Source of the DNA: CAVQKZ01 sp963837325 | GTDB lineage: Bacteria > Actinomycetota > Actinomycetes > Mycobacteriales > Jatrophihabitantaceae | Assembly: GCA_963837325.1 (NCBI GenBank) | Contig: CAWIMV010000001.1 | Coordinates: 186,001 to 250,000 of the forward strand | Length of the DNA: 64,000 bases | Reading direction: 5' to 3' | Part shown: piece by piece, positions 34,998 to 43,618 of the stretch | Position numbering within the stretch: position 1 is the first letter of the stretch | Layout of the letters: each line of letters opens with the position of its first letter | Notes under the pieces: generated by a model | The model's database searches: none | Seen by the model: the letters and a program-made list of their open reading frames with translations, nothing else | What the model was told of the DNA's origin: nothing | Program-made: the position numbers and the translations under genes

Positions 34998-36074
34998 ATG
35001 CACACAGTCCGCACGGCGCGCCGAAAGGCGACACTCGCTCTGGCGGTGGCACTCGTTTCGGGATTGGTCGCCGCCTGTAGCTCGTCGACGGCGAGCAAGT
35101 CGAACCCGACGGGCGCGCCTACCGCCAGCGGCGCCAAGAAGGGGCTGACGGTTTACTTCATTCCGAAGGACACCCAGAACCCGTACGAGGTCATCGCTGA
35201 CAAGGGTGGCCAGCGGGCGCTGAAGGAGCTCGGCGGCAAGGTCGTGGTCAGCAGCGGCACCCAGGACACCGCGGCCGCGCAAATCCCGTCGATCCAGGCC
35301 GCGATCCAGGCCCACGCCGACGCGATCGTGATCGCCGGCAACGACCCGTCGGCGCTGTGCCCGTCGCTGAACCAGGCGTCCCAGGCCGGCATCAAGATCG
35401 TGTCGTTCGACTCCGACATCTCCTGCGGCGACAAGCCGAGTCATCTGTTCATCAACCAGGCCAACACCGAGCAGATCGGGACGTCCGAGGTCGACCTGCT
35501 GGCCAAGCAGATCGGCAGCAAGGGCGAGATCGCGATCCTGTCGGCCGCGGCGAGCGCAACCAACCAGAACGCGTGGATCGGGTTCATGAAGAAGCAGCTG
35601 GCCAAGTACCCGAACATGAAGCTCGTCAAGACCGTCTACGGCAACGATGACCCGGCGACCTCGCTTACCGTGCTGCAAGGCCTGCTCTCGGCCTACCCGA
35701 CCCTGCGAGGCATCATCTCGCCGACGACGGTGGGTATCTCGACGGCGGCCCAGTACCTCAGCACGCACAAGAGCCTGCTGAAGCACCTGACCCTGACCGG
35801 GCTCGGGCTGCCGTCACAGATGAAGTCCTACATCCACGACGGCACGGTCGAGTCGTTCGAGCTGTGGAACCCGGACAACCTCGGCTACCTGGCGGGTTAC
35901 GCCGCCGCCGGCTTGGCATCGGGCAGCGCCAGCATGCAGGCCGGCTCGAAGTTCAGCGGCGGCAAGCTCGGCCAGTACACGGTGCTCGCCCCTGCTGGTG
36001 GAACCGGGCCGTCGGTCGTGCTCGGCCCACCGACGGTGTTCGACAAGTCGAACGTGGACAAGTTCAACTTCTAG
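34998..36074 (+). CDS. rhaS: Rhamnose-binding lipoprotein of the ABC importer
   Basis: A 358-aa periplasmic-binding-protein-like sugar lipoprotein (peripla_BP_4 family). The signal peptide ends in a lipobox (LVAAC, lipidated Cys 27) and a Ser/Thr-rich tether follows. The ribose/rhamnose-binding core starts at LTVYFIPKDTQNPYEVIADKGG; IVSFDSDISCGD and FINQANTEQIGTSEVD line the ligand cleft. ATG 34998 has GAAAGG upstream. It is the last transport gene; a strong hairpin after it separates transport from catabolic genes. Confidence 0.93.
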   Translation: MHTVRTARRKATLALAVALVSGLVAACSSSTASKSNPTGAPTASGAKKGLTVYFIPKDTQNPYEVIADKGGQRALKELGGKVVVSSGTQDTAAAQIPSIQAAIQAHADAIVIAGNDPSALCPSLNQASQAGIKIVSFDSDISCGDKPSHLFINQANTEQIGTSEVDLLAKQIGSKGEIAILSAAASATNQNAWIGFMKKQLAKYPNMKLVKTVYGNDDPATSLTVLQGLLSAYPTLRGIISPTTVGISTAAQYLSTHKSLLKHLTLTGLGLPSQMKSYIHDGTVESFELWNPDNLGYLAGYAAAGLASGSASMQAGSKFSGGKLGQYTVLAPAGGTGPSVVLGPPTVFDKSNVDKFNF

Positions 36075-36086
36075 ATCACCGACCGG

Positions 36087-36128
36087 GGTGCTCGGCCGGC
36101 GGCGGAATGCTCCCGCCGGCCGAGCACC
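36087..36128 (+). terminator. Strong hairpin between rhamnose transport and catabolic genes
   Basis: A perfect 16-bp stem, GGTGCTCGGCCGGCGG (36087-36102) with its complement (36113-36128), encloses a 10-nt loop, 13 bp after the rhaS stop. There is no U tract, as is common in high-GC actinobacteria. It can act as a partial terminator or as a stabilising 3' structure, giving more transporter than enzyme. Confidence 0.7.
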
Positions 36129-36162
36129 TCACCACCAGATCCGCTCGAATGAATGAGGAGCC

Positions 36163-36531
36163 ATGAAGCGGTACTGCTTCCTGCTGCAGGTGCGGCCGGA
36201 GCTGTTCGAGGAGTACCGCGAGCGCCACGCGGCGGTGTGGCCGGAAATGCTGCGGGCGCTTGCGACCAGCGGCTGGCAGCGATATTCCCTCTTCGCCCGT
36301 CCCGACGGGCTGCTGGTCGGTTACGTCGAGGCCGACGATCTGGCCGCGGCCCAGGCGGCGATGGCTGCCACCGACGTCAATCGCCGGTGGCAGGCCGAGA
36401 TGGGCAAGTACTTCCTCGACCTCGACGGCCGAGCGCCGGACGAGGGTTTCGTGCTGCTCGAGGAGATATTCGACCTGGACGACCAGCTGCAGCGAGTCTC
36501 GATGCAGCAGGGGACAGGAGACGCACCATGA
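36163..36531 (+). CDS. rhaM: L-rhamnose mutarotase
   Basis: A 122-aa protein of the RhaM/RhaU family (ferredoxin-like dimer). RHAAVWPEML and YSLFARPDGLLVGYVEADD carry the conserved His and Tyr positions near the sugar site, and NRRWQAEMGKYF is the family C-terminal block. It interconverts alpha and beta anomers of L-rhamnose, supplying the form used by the isomerase. It is slightly longer than the usual about 105 aa because of a C-terminal tail (QRVSMQQGTGDAP). SD GAGGAG precedes ATG 36163, and its stop overlaps the next start. Confidence 0.92.
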   Translation: MKRYCFLLQVRPELFEEYRERHAAVWPEMLRALATSGWQRYSLFARPDGLLVGYVEADDLAAAQAAMAATDVNRRWQAEMGKYFLDLDGRAPDEGFVLLEEIFDLDDQLQRVSMQQGTGDAP

Positions 36532-37985
36532 CCACGACCGCCTCGGCTCCGACCAGCACGGGCGCCCTGCTGCCCCACGTCCCGGTTCGTCGCACCAAGG
36601 TCGGACTGGTGTCCGGCGGCCTGGGCGCGTACTGGCCGCAGTTCCCGGACTTGCTGCCCCAGTTGCAGCGCTCGGCCGACCGCGTTGCCGAGCGCATGCG
36701 CGCGCTCGACTGCGAGATTGTCGACGTCGGCTTCATTTCCGACGCCGAAGACGGAGCGCGGGCGGCTGAGCAACTGCGGGCGGCCGGCTGCGACCTCATC
36801 GTCGGGTTCCTCACCACCTACCTGACCGCGTCGATGCTGCTGCCCGTGGCCCAACGCAGCGAGGCGCCGGTGGTGCTGATCAACCTGCAGCCGACCGAGG
36901 TCATGGACCACGCCACTTTCGACACCGGCCAGTGGCTCGCGTACTGCGGTGCCTGCCCGCTGCCCGAGATGGCCAACACGTTCCTGCGCGCGGGCATCGC
37001 GTTCCGCTCCGTGTCGGGCTATGTCGAGGACGAGCGGGCGTGGGCGAAGATCGGTCGCTGGATCAAGGCCGCGGGCGTGCGAGCCGCGCTGCGCCACGGG
37101 CGGCACGGCCTGATGGGCCACCTGTACCCGGGCATGCTCGATGTCTCGACCGATCTCACTCTCGTATCGGCGAACTTCGGCGGGCACATCGAGGTGCTGG
37201 AGTTCGACGACCTGCGGGTGCGGGTGAACGCAGTCACCGACGCGCAGGTCGCCGACCGGATGGCGCTGGCCCGCACCGTCTTCGACATCGACCCGACCGT
37301 GCAGGACGAGGACTTCGCCTGGGCGGCCAAGGTGTCGCTCGGTCTCGATCAGCTGGCCGCGGACTTCGCGCTGGACAGCCTGGCGTACTACCACCGCGGC
37401 CTCGAAGGTGAGCAGCACGAGCGCCTCGGTGCCGGGATGATCCTGGGCGCGTCGCTGCTCACCGCCCGCGGCATTCCCGCGGCCGGCGAGTACGAACTGC
37501 GCACGTCGCTCGCCATGCTCATCACCGATCGCCTCGGTGGCGGCGGGTCGTTCACCGAGTTCCAGGCATTGAACTTCCGCGATGGCGTCGTCGAGATGGG
37601 CCACGACGGCCCGGCTCATCTGGCCATCAGCGAGCGGCGCCCGCTGCTACGTGGCCTCGGCGTCTATCACGGCAAGCGGGGTTGGGGTGTCTCCACCGAA
37701 CTGGCGGTCAGCCACGGCCCGGTGACCACGTTCGGCATCGCGCAGCAGCGCGACGGCCGCTACGGCTTCGTCGCGTCCCAGGGCGAGGTCGTGCCCGGAC
37801 CGCTGCTGCAGATCGGCAACACCACCTCGAGGGTGGACTTCGGCTGCGACCCGGGCGAGTGGACCGACGCCTGGAGCGCGACCGGCATCTCGCACCACTG
37901 GGCCCTGGCCACCGGCCACCTCGTTCCCGAGCTGCGTGCGGCCGGCGAACTGCTCGGTATCGACCTGGTGGAGGTCGCACCATGA
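36528..37985 (+). CDS. L-fucose/L-arabinose isomerase-family protein of unknown substrate
   Basis: A 485-aa protein resembling the fucose/arabinose isomerase superfamily. A Rossmann-like N-terminal half begins at KVGLVSGGLGAYWPQFPDL; CDLIVGFLTTYLTASMLLP and VVLINLQPTE follow. GRHGLMGHLYPGMLDVSTD and a C-terminal sandwich with GISHHWALATGHL would hold metal-binding residues. It is soluble and cytoplasmic. The ATG overlaps the mutarotase stop and the gene lies 45 bp before rhamnose isomerase, so the operon encodes two aldose-ketose isomerase families. It may handle a sugar co-released with rhamnose (fucose, arabinose or another), or may have another role. Substrate unknown. Confidence 0.8.
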   Translation: MTTTASAPTSTGALLPHVPVRRTKVGLVSGGLGAYWPQFPDLLPQLQRSADRVAERMRALDCEIVDVGFISDAEDGARAAEQLRAAGCDLIVGFLTTYLTASMLLPVAQRSEAPVVLINLQPTEVMDHATFDTGQWLAYCGACPLPEMANTFLRAGIAFRSVSGYVEDERAWAKIGRWIKAAGVRAALRHGRHGLMGHLYPGMLDVSTDLTLVSANFGGHIEVLEFDDLRVRVNAVTDAQVADRMALARTVFDIDPTVQDEDFAWAAKVSLGLDQLAADFALDSLAYYHRGLEGEQHERLGAGMILGASLLTARGIPAAGEYELRTSLAMLITDRLGGGGSFTEFQALNFRDGVVEMGHDGPAHLAISERRPLLRGLGVYHGKRGWGVSTELAVSHGPVTTFGIAQQRDGRYGFVASQGEVVPGPLLQIGNTTSRVDFGCDPGEWTDAWSATGISHHWALATGHLVPELRAAGELLGIDLVEVAP

Positions 37986-38030
37986 CGTCCGCCCTGGGCC
38001 GCACTCAACGATTGGAAAGCAGGTTCAACC

Positions 38031-39197
38031 ATGGCCGACCGTGAGGACGTCAAGGCGCTCCTCCGCACCCAGCACATCGAGCTGCCCTCGTGGGCCTTCG
38101 GAAACTCGGGCACGCGGTTCAAGGTGTTCGCCCAGGCCGGCGTGCCCCGCGATCCCTTCGAGAAGATCCAGGACGCGGCCCAGGTGCACGCGTTCACCGG
38201 TGCGGCGCCGACGATCGCGCTGCACATCCCGTGGGACAAGGTCGACGACTACCAGAAGCTGGCCACCGCGGCCACGGACGCCGGCCTCGCCCTCGGCACC
38301 GTCAACGCCAACGTGTTTCAGGACAACGACTACATGCTGGGCAGCGTCACCAACCCGGACCCGGCCATCCGCCGCAAGGCGCTGGACCACCTGTTCGAGT
38401 GCGTCGACGTCATGGACCAGACCGGCTCGCGCGATCTCAAGCTGTGGTTCTCCGATGGCACCAACTACCCGGGCCAGGACAACATCCGCGCCCGGCAGGA
38501 CCGGTTGGCCGAAGCACTGGCCGCGGTGTGCGAGCGACTGACCGGCGAGCAGCGGCTGATCCTCGAGTACAAGCTGTTCGAGCCGGCCTTCTACACGATG
38601 GACGTCCCCGACTGGGGCACGTCGTTCGCGCACTGCCTGCAGCTGGGTGAGCGCGCAAAGGTCTGCGTCGACACCGGGCACCACGCCCCCGGGACGAACA
38701 TCGAGTTCATCGTCGCGTTCCTGCTGCGGGCCGGAAAGCTCGGCGCATTCGACTTCAACTCGCGCTTCTACGCCGACGACGACCTGATGGTCGGCGCCGC
38801 CGATCCGTTCCAGCTCTTCCGCATCCTGTTCGAGGTGGCCGACGGCGGCGGGCTGGCCCCCGACACCGACATCGCGTTCATGCTCGACCAGTGCCACAAC
38901 ATCGAGCCCAAGATCCCGGGCCAGATCCGCTCGGTCATGAACGTGCAGGAGGCGACGGCCAAGGCCCTGCTCGTCGACACCGACGCGTTGTCGGCGGCGC
39001 AGGCGGCCGGTGATGTGCTCGGCGCCAACGCCGTTCTCATGGACGCCTACAACACCGACGTGCGCACCTTGCTGGGCGAGCTACGGGCCGAGCAGGGCCT
39101 TGACCCCGATCCGATGGCCGCCTACGCCCGGTCGGGCTATGCCGAGCGGATCGTGGCCGAACGCGTCGGCGGCACTCAGGCCGGCTGGGGCGCGTGA
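38031..39197 (+). CDS. rhaI: L-rhamnose isomerase (Rhizobium/Pseudomonas type)
   Basis: A 388-aa TIM-barrel isomerase of the xylose-isomerase-like superfamily, converting L-rhamnose to L-rhamnulose. Metal-ligand segments are visible: LEYKLFEPAFY (Glu), CVDTGHHAPGTNIEF (Asp/His), FDFNSRFYADDD (Asp cluster) and LDQCHNIEPKIPGQ. It lacks resemblance to E. coli RhaA and matches the RhaI type found in rhizobia, Pseudomonas stutzeri and actinobacteria. It has a purine-rich SD (GGAAAGCAGG) before ATG 38031. Its stop overlaps the GTG start of the aldolase gene. Confidence 0.92.
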   Translation: MADREDVKALLRTQHIELPSWAFGNSGTRFKVFAQAGVPRDPFEKIQDAAQVHAFTGAAPTIALHIPWDKVDDYQKLATAATDAGLALGTVNANVFQDNDYMLGSVTNPDPAIRRKALDHLFECVDVMDQTGSRDLKLWFSDGTNYPGQDNIRARQDRLAEALAAVCERLTGEQRLILEYKLFEPAFYTMDVPDWGTSFAHCLQLGERAKVCVDTGHHAPGTNIEFIVAFLLRAGKLGAFDFNSRFYADDDLMVGAADPFQLFRILFEVADGGGLAPDTDIAFMLDQCHNIEPKIPGQIRSVMNVQEATAKALLVDTDALSAAQAAGDVLGANAVLMDAYNTDVRTLLGELRAEQGLDPDPMAAYARSGYAERIVAERVGGTQAGWGA

Positions 39198-41248
39198 GCG
39201 CGATGACCAGCACTGAGACCAGCACCGTCGCCGAACTAGTCGCGCGATCGAACCGGCTCGGCGCCGATCCCCGCAACACCAACTACGCGGGCGGTAACAC
39301 GTCGGCGAAGGGGACGGCGGTGGACCCGGTCACCTCCGAACCGGTTGAGCTGTTGTGGGTCAAGGGATCCGGCGGCGACCTCGGCACGCTCACCGCTGCC
39401 GGCCTGGCGGTGCTGCGTCTGGATCGGCTGCGCGCGCTCGTCGACGTCTACCCGGGCGTCGAGCGCGAGGACGACATGGTCGCCGCATTCGACTACTGCC
39501 TGCACGGCAAGGGCGGCGCGGCACCGTCCATCGACACGGCGATGCACGGCCTGGTCGGGGCACCCCATGTCGACCACCTGCATCCCGATTCGGGTATCGC
39601 GCTGGCCACGGCAGCCGACGGTGAGCGGCTGACCGTCGAGTGTTTCGGTGACCGCGTCGTCTGGGTCCCTTGGCGCCGGCCCGGATTCCAGCTCGGCCTC
39701 GACATTGCCGCGATCGCGGCCGCGAATCCACAGGCGACCGGCTGCATCCTCGGTGGGCACGGCATCACGACCTGGGGTGCCACGAGCGAAGAATGCGAGG
39801 CCCGGTCGCTGGAGATCATCCGTACCGCCGAGGCCTTCATCGCCGAGCGCGGCCGGGCCGAGCCGTTCGGCCCGCGCGTCGAGGGGTTCGCGCCGCTGCC
39901 GCAAGCCGAGCGGCGGGCCCGGGCTGCGGAGCTGGCTCCGATCATCCGAGGGCTGGCGTCGACCGATCGGCAGCAGGTCGGGCACTACACCGACTCCGAC
40001 GTCGTTCTGGACTTTCTGGCCGCCGCCGAGCATCCGCGGCTGGCCGCGCTGGGCACGTCTTGCCCCGATCACTTCCTGCGCACGAAGGTCCGGCCGATGG
40101 TGCTGGACCTCGGGCCGGACGCCCCACTCGACGAGGCGATCGACCGGCTCAAGGCGCTGCACGAGAGCTACCGCGCCGACTACGCCGCGTACTACGAGAA
40201 GCACGCCGGCCCCGACAGTCCGCCGATGCGTGGCGCCGACCCGGCGATCGTTCTCGTGCCCGGCGTCGGCATGTTCAGCTTCGGCAAGGACGCGCAGACC
40301 GCGCGGGTGGCCGGCGAGTTCTACGTCAATGCCATCAACGTGATGCGCGGGGCCGAGGCGATCTCGACCTACGCGCCGATCGACGAGGCCGCGAAGTTCC
40401 GGATCGAGTACTGGTCGCTCGAAGAGGCCAAGCTCCAGCGCATGCCCAAGCCGAAGGCGCTGGCCACCCGGATCGCGCTGGTGACCGGTGGCGGATCGGG
40501 AATCGGCCGGGCCATCGCCCATCGCCTGGTGGCTGAGGGTGCGTGTGTCGTGGTGGCCGACCAGAACGCCGACAGCGCCGCGACGGTCGCGGCCGAGTTG
40601 GGCAGCACCGACGTGGCCGTCCCGGTCACCGTCGACGTCACCGACGAAGATGGGGTCGCCGCGGCGTTCGCGGCCGCGTCGCTCTCCTTCGGCGGTGTCG
40701 ACCTCGTGGTCAACAACGCCGGCCTGTCGATCTCCAAGCCGCTGGCCGAGACCACGCTCGCTGACTGGGACCTGCAGCACGATGTGATGGCTCGGGGCTC
40801 TTTCCTGGTCTCTCGCGCGGCCGCCCGCGTGCTGCGTCAACAGGGCCTCGGCGGTGACATCGTCTACATCAGCAGTAAGAACAGTGTGTTCGCCGGGCCG
40901 AACAACGTCGCGTACGGCGCGGCGAAAGCTGACCAGGCCCATCAGGTGCGGCTGCTCGCGGCCGAACTCGGCGGGGACGGCATCCGGGTCAACGGCATCA
41001 ACCCCGACGGCGTTGTGCGGGGTTCCGGGATTTTCGCCGGTGGATGGGGCGCCCAGCGAGCGGCCGTCTACGGCGTCGAGGAATCCGAGCTGGGCCAGTT
41101 CTACGCCCAACGCACCCTGCTCAAACGAGAAGTGTTGCCCGAGCACGTCGCCGACGCCGTCTTCGCGCTGACCGGGGGCGACCTGGCCCAGACAACCGGC
41201 CTGCACGTGCCGGTCGATGCGGGCGTCGCGGCGGCCTTCCTGCGATGA
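39194..41248 (+). CDS. Bifunctional rhamnulose-1-phosphate aldolase / L-lactaldehyde dehydrogenase (RhaEW type)
   Basis: A 684-aa fusion. Residues about 1-420 form a class II aldolase/adducin domain (NYAGGNTSAKGT; PHVDHLHPDSGIALA with zinc-ligand histidines; CILGGHGITTWG). Residues about 430-684 are a short-chain dehydrogenase with NAD motif TGGGSGIG, NNAG and the YGAAK catalytic pair. The first half splits L-rhamnulose-1-phosphate into dihydroxyacetone phosphate and L-lactaldehyde; the second is believed to oxidise lactaldehyde to lactate, as shown for RhaEW in Chloroflexus and related bacteria. It overlaps both neighbours (GTGA and ATGA), so translation is coupled from isomerase to kinase. 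Confidence 0.92.
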   Translation: MSAMTSTETSTVAELVARSNRLGADPRNTNYAGGNTSAKGTAVDPVTSEPVELLWVKGSGGDLGTLTAAGLAVLRLDRLRALVDVYPGVEREDDMVAAFDYCLHGKGGAAPSIDTAMHGLVGAPHVDHLHPDSGIALATAADGERLTVECFGDRVVWVPWRRPGFQLGLDIAAIAAANPQATGCILGGHGITTWGATSEECEARSLEIIRTAEAFIAERGRAEPFGPRVEGFAPLPQAERRARAAELAPIIRGLASTDRQQVGHYTDSDVVLDFLAAAEHPRLAALGTSCPDHFLRTKVRPMVLDLGPDAPLDEAIDRLKALHESYRADYAAYYEKHAGPDSPPMRGADPAIVLVPGVGMFSFGKDAQTARVAGEFYVNAINVMRGAEAISTYAPIDEAAKFRIEYWSLEEAKLQRMPKPKALATRIALVTGGGSGIGRAIAHRLVAEGACVVVADQNADSAATVAAELGSTDVAVPVTVDVTDEDGVAAAFAAASLSFGGVDLVVNNAGLSISKPLAETTLADWDLQHDVMARGSFLVSRAAARVLRQQGLGGDIVYISSKNSVFAGPNNVAYGAAKADQAHQVRLLAAELGGDGIRVNGINPDGVVRGSGIFAGGWGAQRAAVYGVEESELGQFYAQRTLLKREVLPEHVADAVFALTGGDLAQTTGLHVPVDAGVAAAFLR

Positions 41249-42738
41249 GTGCCGCCCGGGAGGCGGTCGTCGCGGCCGTCGACCTCGGCGCATCGAGCGG
41301 GCGGGTGGTCGCTGCGCGATGCACGGCCGATCGGCTCAGCCTGCACGAGGTGCATCGCTTCCCGAACGTCCCCGTCCGAGCCGGCGGGGTGCTGCGCTGG
41401 GACGTGCTGGCCTTGTTCCAGGGGATCCTCGACGGATTGCGCAAGGCTTCGACGCAATTCGGCCGGCTGGATTCGGTCGGCGTCGACAGCTGGGGAGTGG
41501 ACTACGGGCTGCTGGACGAGGACGGCGGGCTGCTCGGCAATCCCGCGCACTACCGCGACACCCGGACCGCGTCGGCGGTGGCGGCGGTGCTCGACCGCGT
41601 GGGCGCAGCGGAGCTCTACGCGGCGACCGGGTGCCAGTTGCAGCCGTTCAACACGGTGTTTCAACTGGTCGCTGACCGCGGCTCGGCTCAGCTCGGGATC
41701 GCGGCGCACGCCCTGCTCGTGCCTGACCTGATGAGCTACTGGCTGAGTGGGTCGCTGGGTACCGAGATGACCAATGCATCCACCACTGGGCTGCTCGACG
41801 CTCGCACCCGCGCCTGGTCGACGGAGCTGGCGACCCACCTCGACGTGCCGATCGGTCTGTTCCCGCCGCTACACGGGCCGGGGGAAGTGCTCGGGCCGAT
41901 GCGGTCCGAGGCCGCAGCCGATGCCGGCCTGGACCGGGCGCCGCAGGTCATCAGCGTGCCGTCGCACGACACCGCCGCCGCCGTCGCCGGTACGCCGGCC
42001 CAGGCCGATCGCTTCGCCTACGTCTGCACCGGCACGTGGGCGCTCGTCGGGCTCGAACTGCCCGAGCCGGTGATCACCGAGGCCAGCCGCCTGGCCAATT
42101 TCACCAACGAGGTCGGCGCCGACGGCTCGATCCGGTTCCTGCGCAACGTCACCGGGTTCTGGTTGCTGCAGGAATGCGTGCGGGAATGGCGTGCGGGCGG
42201 GTTGGCGGTGGACGTCGGTGAGCTCACAACTTCGGCCACGGCGTTGCCGGCGCTGCGCGCGGTGATCGATGTCCAGGACCCGGACTTCGCCGCGCCCAAC
42301 GACATGCCCGGTCGGGTCGCCCGGGCGTGCCTTCGCACCAGCGGTGTCGCCGTGAGCACCCCAGTCGAGATCACCCGGTGCATCCTGGACAGCATGGCGC
42401 TGGCCGTTCGCCACGCCGTGCGCGAGGCGATGGACCTGGCCGAGCGGCCAGTTGACATGGTGCACATCGTGGGCGGCGGAGTCGCCAACCCGCTGTTCTG
42501 TCAGCTCGTCGCCGACGCGTGCCGGCTGCCCGTGCTGGCCGGGCCGGCCGAGGCTGCCAGCTGGGGAAACGTCCTGTACCAGGCCCGCGGGCTCGGCGTG
42601 CTTGAAGGCACCACTGCCCACGCCCGGGGCATGATCCGGCAGGCCGAGGAGCCGGTCGCGTACCAGCCGCGCGGTGACGAGCGGGTGTGGGAGCGGGCGG
42701 ATGCGACCGTCCTCGAAGCCCGGGCCGCGCGCCGCTGA
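41245..42738 (+). CDS. rhaB: L-rhamnulokinase
   Basis: A 497-aa FGGY-family kinase that phosphorylates L-rhamnulose at O1. N-terminal ATPase motif AAVDLGASSGRVVAAR is the RhaB-specific form of the FGGY phosphate-1 loop. SVGVDSWGVDYGLLD, VPSHDTAAAVAG (catalytic Asp) and FAYVCTGTWALVG are typical of rhamnulokinase. HIVGGGVANPLFCQLVADACRLPVLAGP is the C-terminal FGGY block. It is the last gene of the operon, with ATG overlapping the aldolase stop, and it converges on the RraA-like gene. All steps from rhamnose uptake to C3 products are thus encoded. Confidence 0.95.
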   Translation: MSAAREAVVAAVDLGASSGRVVAARCTADRLSLHEVHRFPNVPVRAGGVLRWDVLALFQGILDGLRKASTQFGRLDSVGVDSWGVDYGLLDEDGGLLGNPAHYRDTRTASAVAAVLDRVGAAELYAATGCQLQPFNTVFQLVADRGSAQLGIAAHALLVPDLMSYWLSGSLGTEMTNASTTGLLDARTRAWSTELATHLDVPIGLFPPLHGPGEVLGPMRSEAAADAGLDRAPQVISVPSHDTAAAVAGTPAQADRFAYVCTGTWALVGLELPEPVITEASRLANFTNEVGADGSIRFLRNVTGFWLLQECVREWRAGGLAVDVGELTTSATALPALRAVIDVQDPDFAAPNDMPGRVARACLRTSGVAVSTPVEITRCILDSMALAVRHAVREAMDLAERPVDMVHIVGGGVANPLFCQLVADACRLPVLAGPAEAASWGNVLYQARGLGVLEGTTAHARGMIRQAEEPVAYQPRGDERVWERADATVLEARAARR

Positions 42739-42781
42739 CTGTCGACAGCTGCGGGGCGGCGGCGCTAGCAGAGGTCCTGGC

Positions 42782-43540
42782 TCAGACGCCGGAGTAGTAG
42801 GCCTCCACGGCGTCGATGTCGACCGTCGGGTCCATCGGCAGCCCGAGGGCCTGGTAGTGCTTGCGCCGGGCGTGCATGTCCGCCAGCAGGATGGCCCGCG
42901 CGTGCACCGCGACCTCGGCCGCCACCTGCTCGGGCACCACGACCGCGCCGTCGTCGTCGCAACCGATGATGTCGCCGGGACGGACCTGCGCGCCGCCGCA
43001 CGCGATCGTGCCCTGCACCTCGACCACCTTGATCCGGCCCGGAATGATCGTGCGCCCGCGGTGCCGCGAGACCACTGGCGTGCGCTGCCGGGTCACCTCG
43101 GCGGTGTCGCGGCAGTAGCCGTCGGTGACGATGCCGACGGCCCCGTTCGACACGGCGGCCATCGAGTTCTCCGATCCCCAGTAGCCGACCTCGCGGCCTC
43201 CGCCGGCGTCGGTGACGATGACATGGCCCGGCGCGATCTCCGGCAGGCGCAGGTGGCCGGTCTTCTCGAACCAGATGCGGTGCGCCTCGACGATGTCCTG
43301 CGTCGACTCCAGCTTCCACATCGGCTCGTTGGACGGCACGCAGCGGATCGTCGCGGCCGGGCCCCAGAACCGCATGCCTTCCCAGATCGGACGCAGCTGC
43401 GGGTCCATCAGTCCGATGTCGAAGTAGCCGATGCCGTCCAACGCGTCGCACACGTCGACCACCCGCAGGTGCTTGTAGAGGCTGCCGAGGTCGTTCGGGT
43501 CGGCGCGGTGGGTGGCGGTGGCAGTGTCGGTGACAGACAT
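42782..43540 (-). CDS. RraA-like / HMG-aldolase-family protein
   Basis: A 252-aa member of the RraA superfamily, which includes 4-hydroxy-4-methyl-2-oxoglutarate aldolase, oxaloacetate decarboxylase and the RNase E inhibitor. The aldolase signature R-D-x2-E is present (residues 144-148, CRDTAE), along with GGAQVRPGDIIGCDDDGAVVVP, so an enzyme is more likely than an RNase regulator. It would cleave or decarboxylate a 2-oxo-4-hydroxy acid to pyruvate plus a second product. SD GGAGG precedes ATG 43540. Its promoter holds the same TTGTAGACAA dyad as the GntR intergenic region, so it belongs to that regulon though transcribed alone. Confidence 0.87.
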   Translation of the reverse strand: MSVTDTATATHRADPNDLGSLYKHLRVVDVCDALDGIGYFDIGLMDPQLRPIWEGMRFWGPAATIRCVPSNEPMWKLESTQDIVEAHRIWFEKTGHLRLPEIAPGHVIVTDAGGGREVGYWGSENSMAAVSNGAVGIVTDGYCRDTAEVTRQRTPVVSRHRGRTIIPGRIKVVEVQGTIACGGAQVRPGDIIGCDDDGAVVVPEQVAAEVAVHARAILLADMHARRKHYQALGLPMDPTVDIDAVEAYYSGV

Positions 43541-43582
43541 CCGGGTGTCCTCCAGATCGGGTGCATTCGGGGCGTAACCGAC

Positions 43583-43610
43583 GTTATAGCCTATTGTCTA
43601 CAATCGTCAA
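43583..43610 (-). promoter_or_regulatory. Promoter of the RraA-like gene with GntR operator in the spacer
   Basis: On the minus strand, -35 TTGACG (43610-43605) and -10 TATAAC (43588-43583) are 16 bp apart. The palindrome TTGTAGACAA (43594-43603) fills the spacer, a classic position for repression. The same 10-mer occurs at 46336-46345. Confidence 0.7.
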
Positions 43611-43618
43611 TGGGGCAT

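Noticed and set aside
39236..41293. A 685-codon minus-strand frame over the aldolase/dehydrogenase gene.
   Set aside because: Antisense shadow of the RhaEW-type fusion; low-complexity translation.
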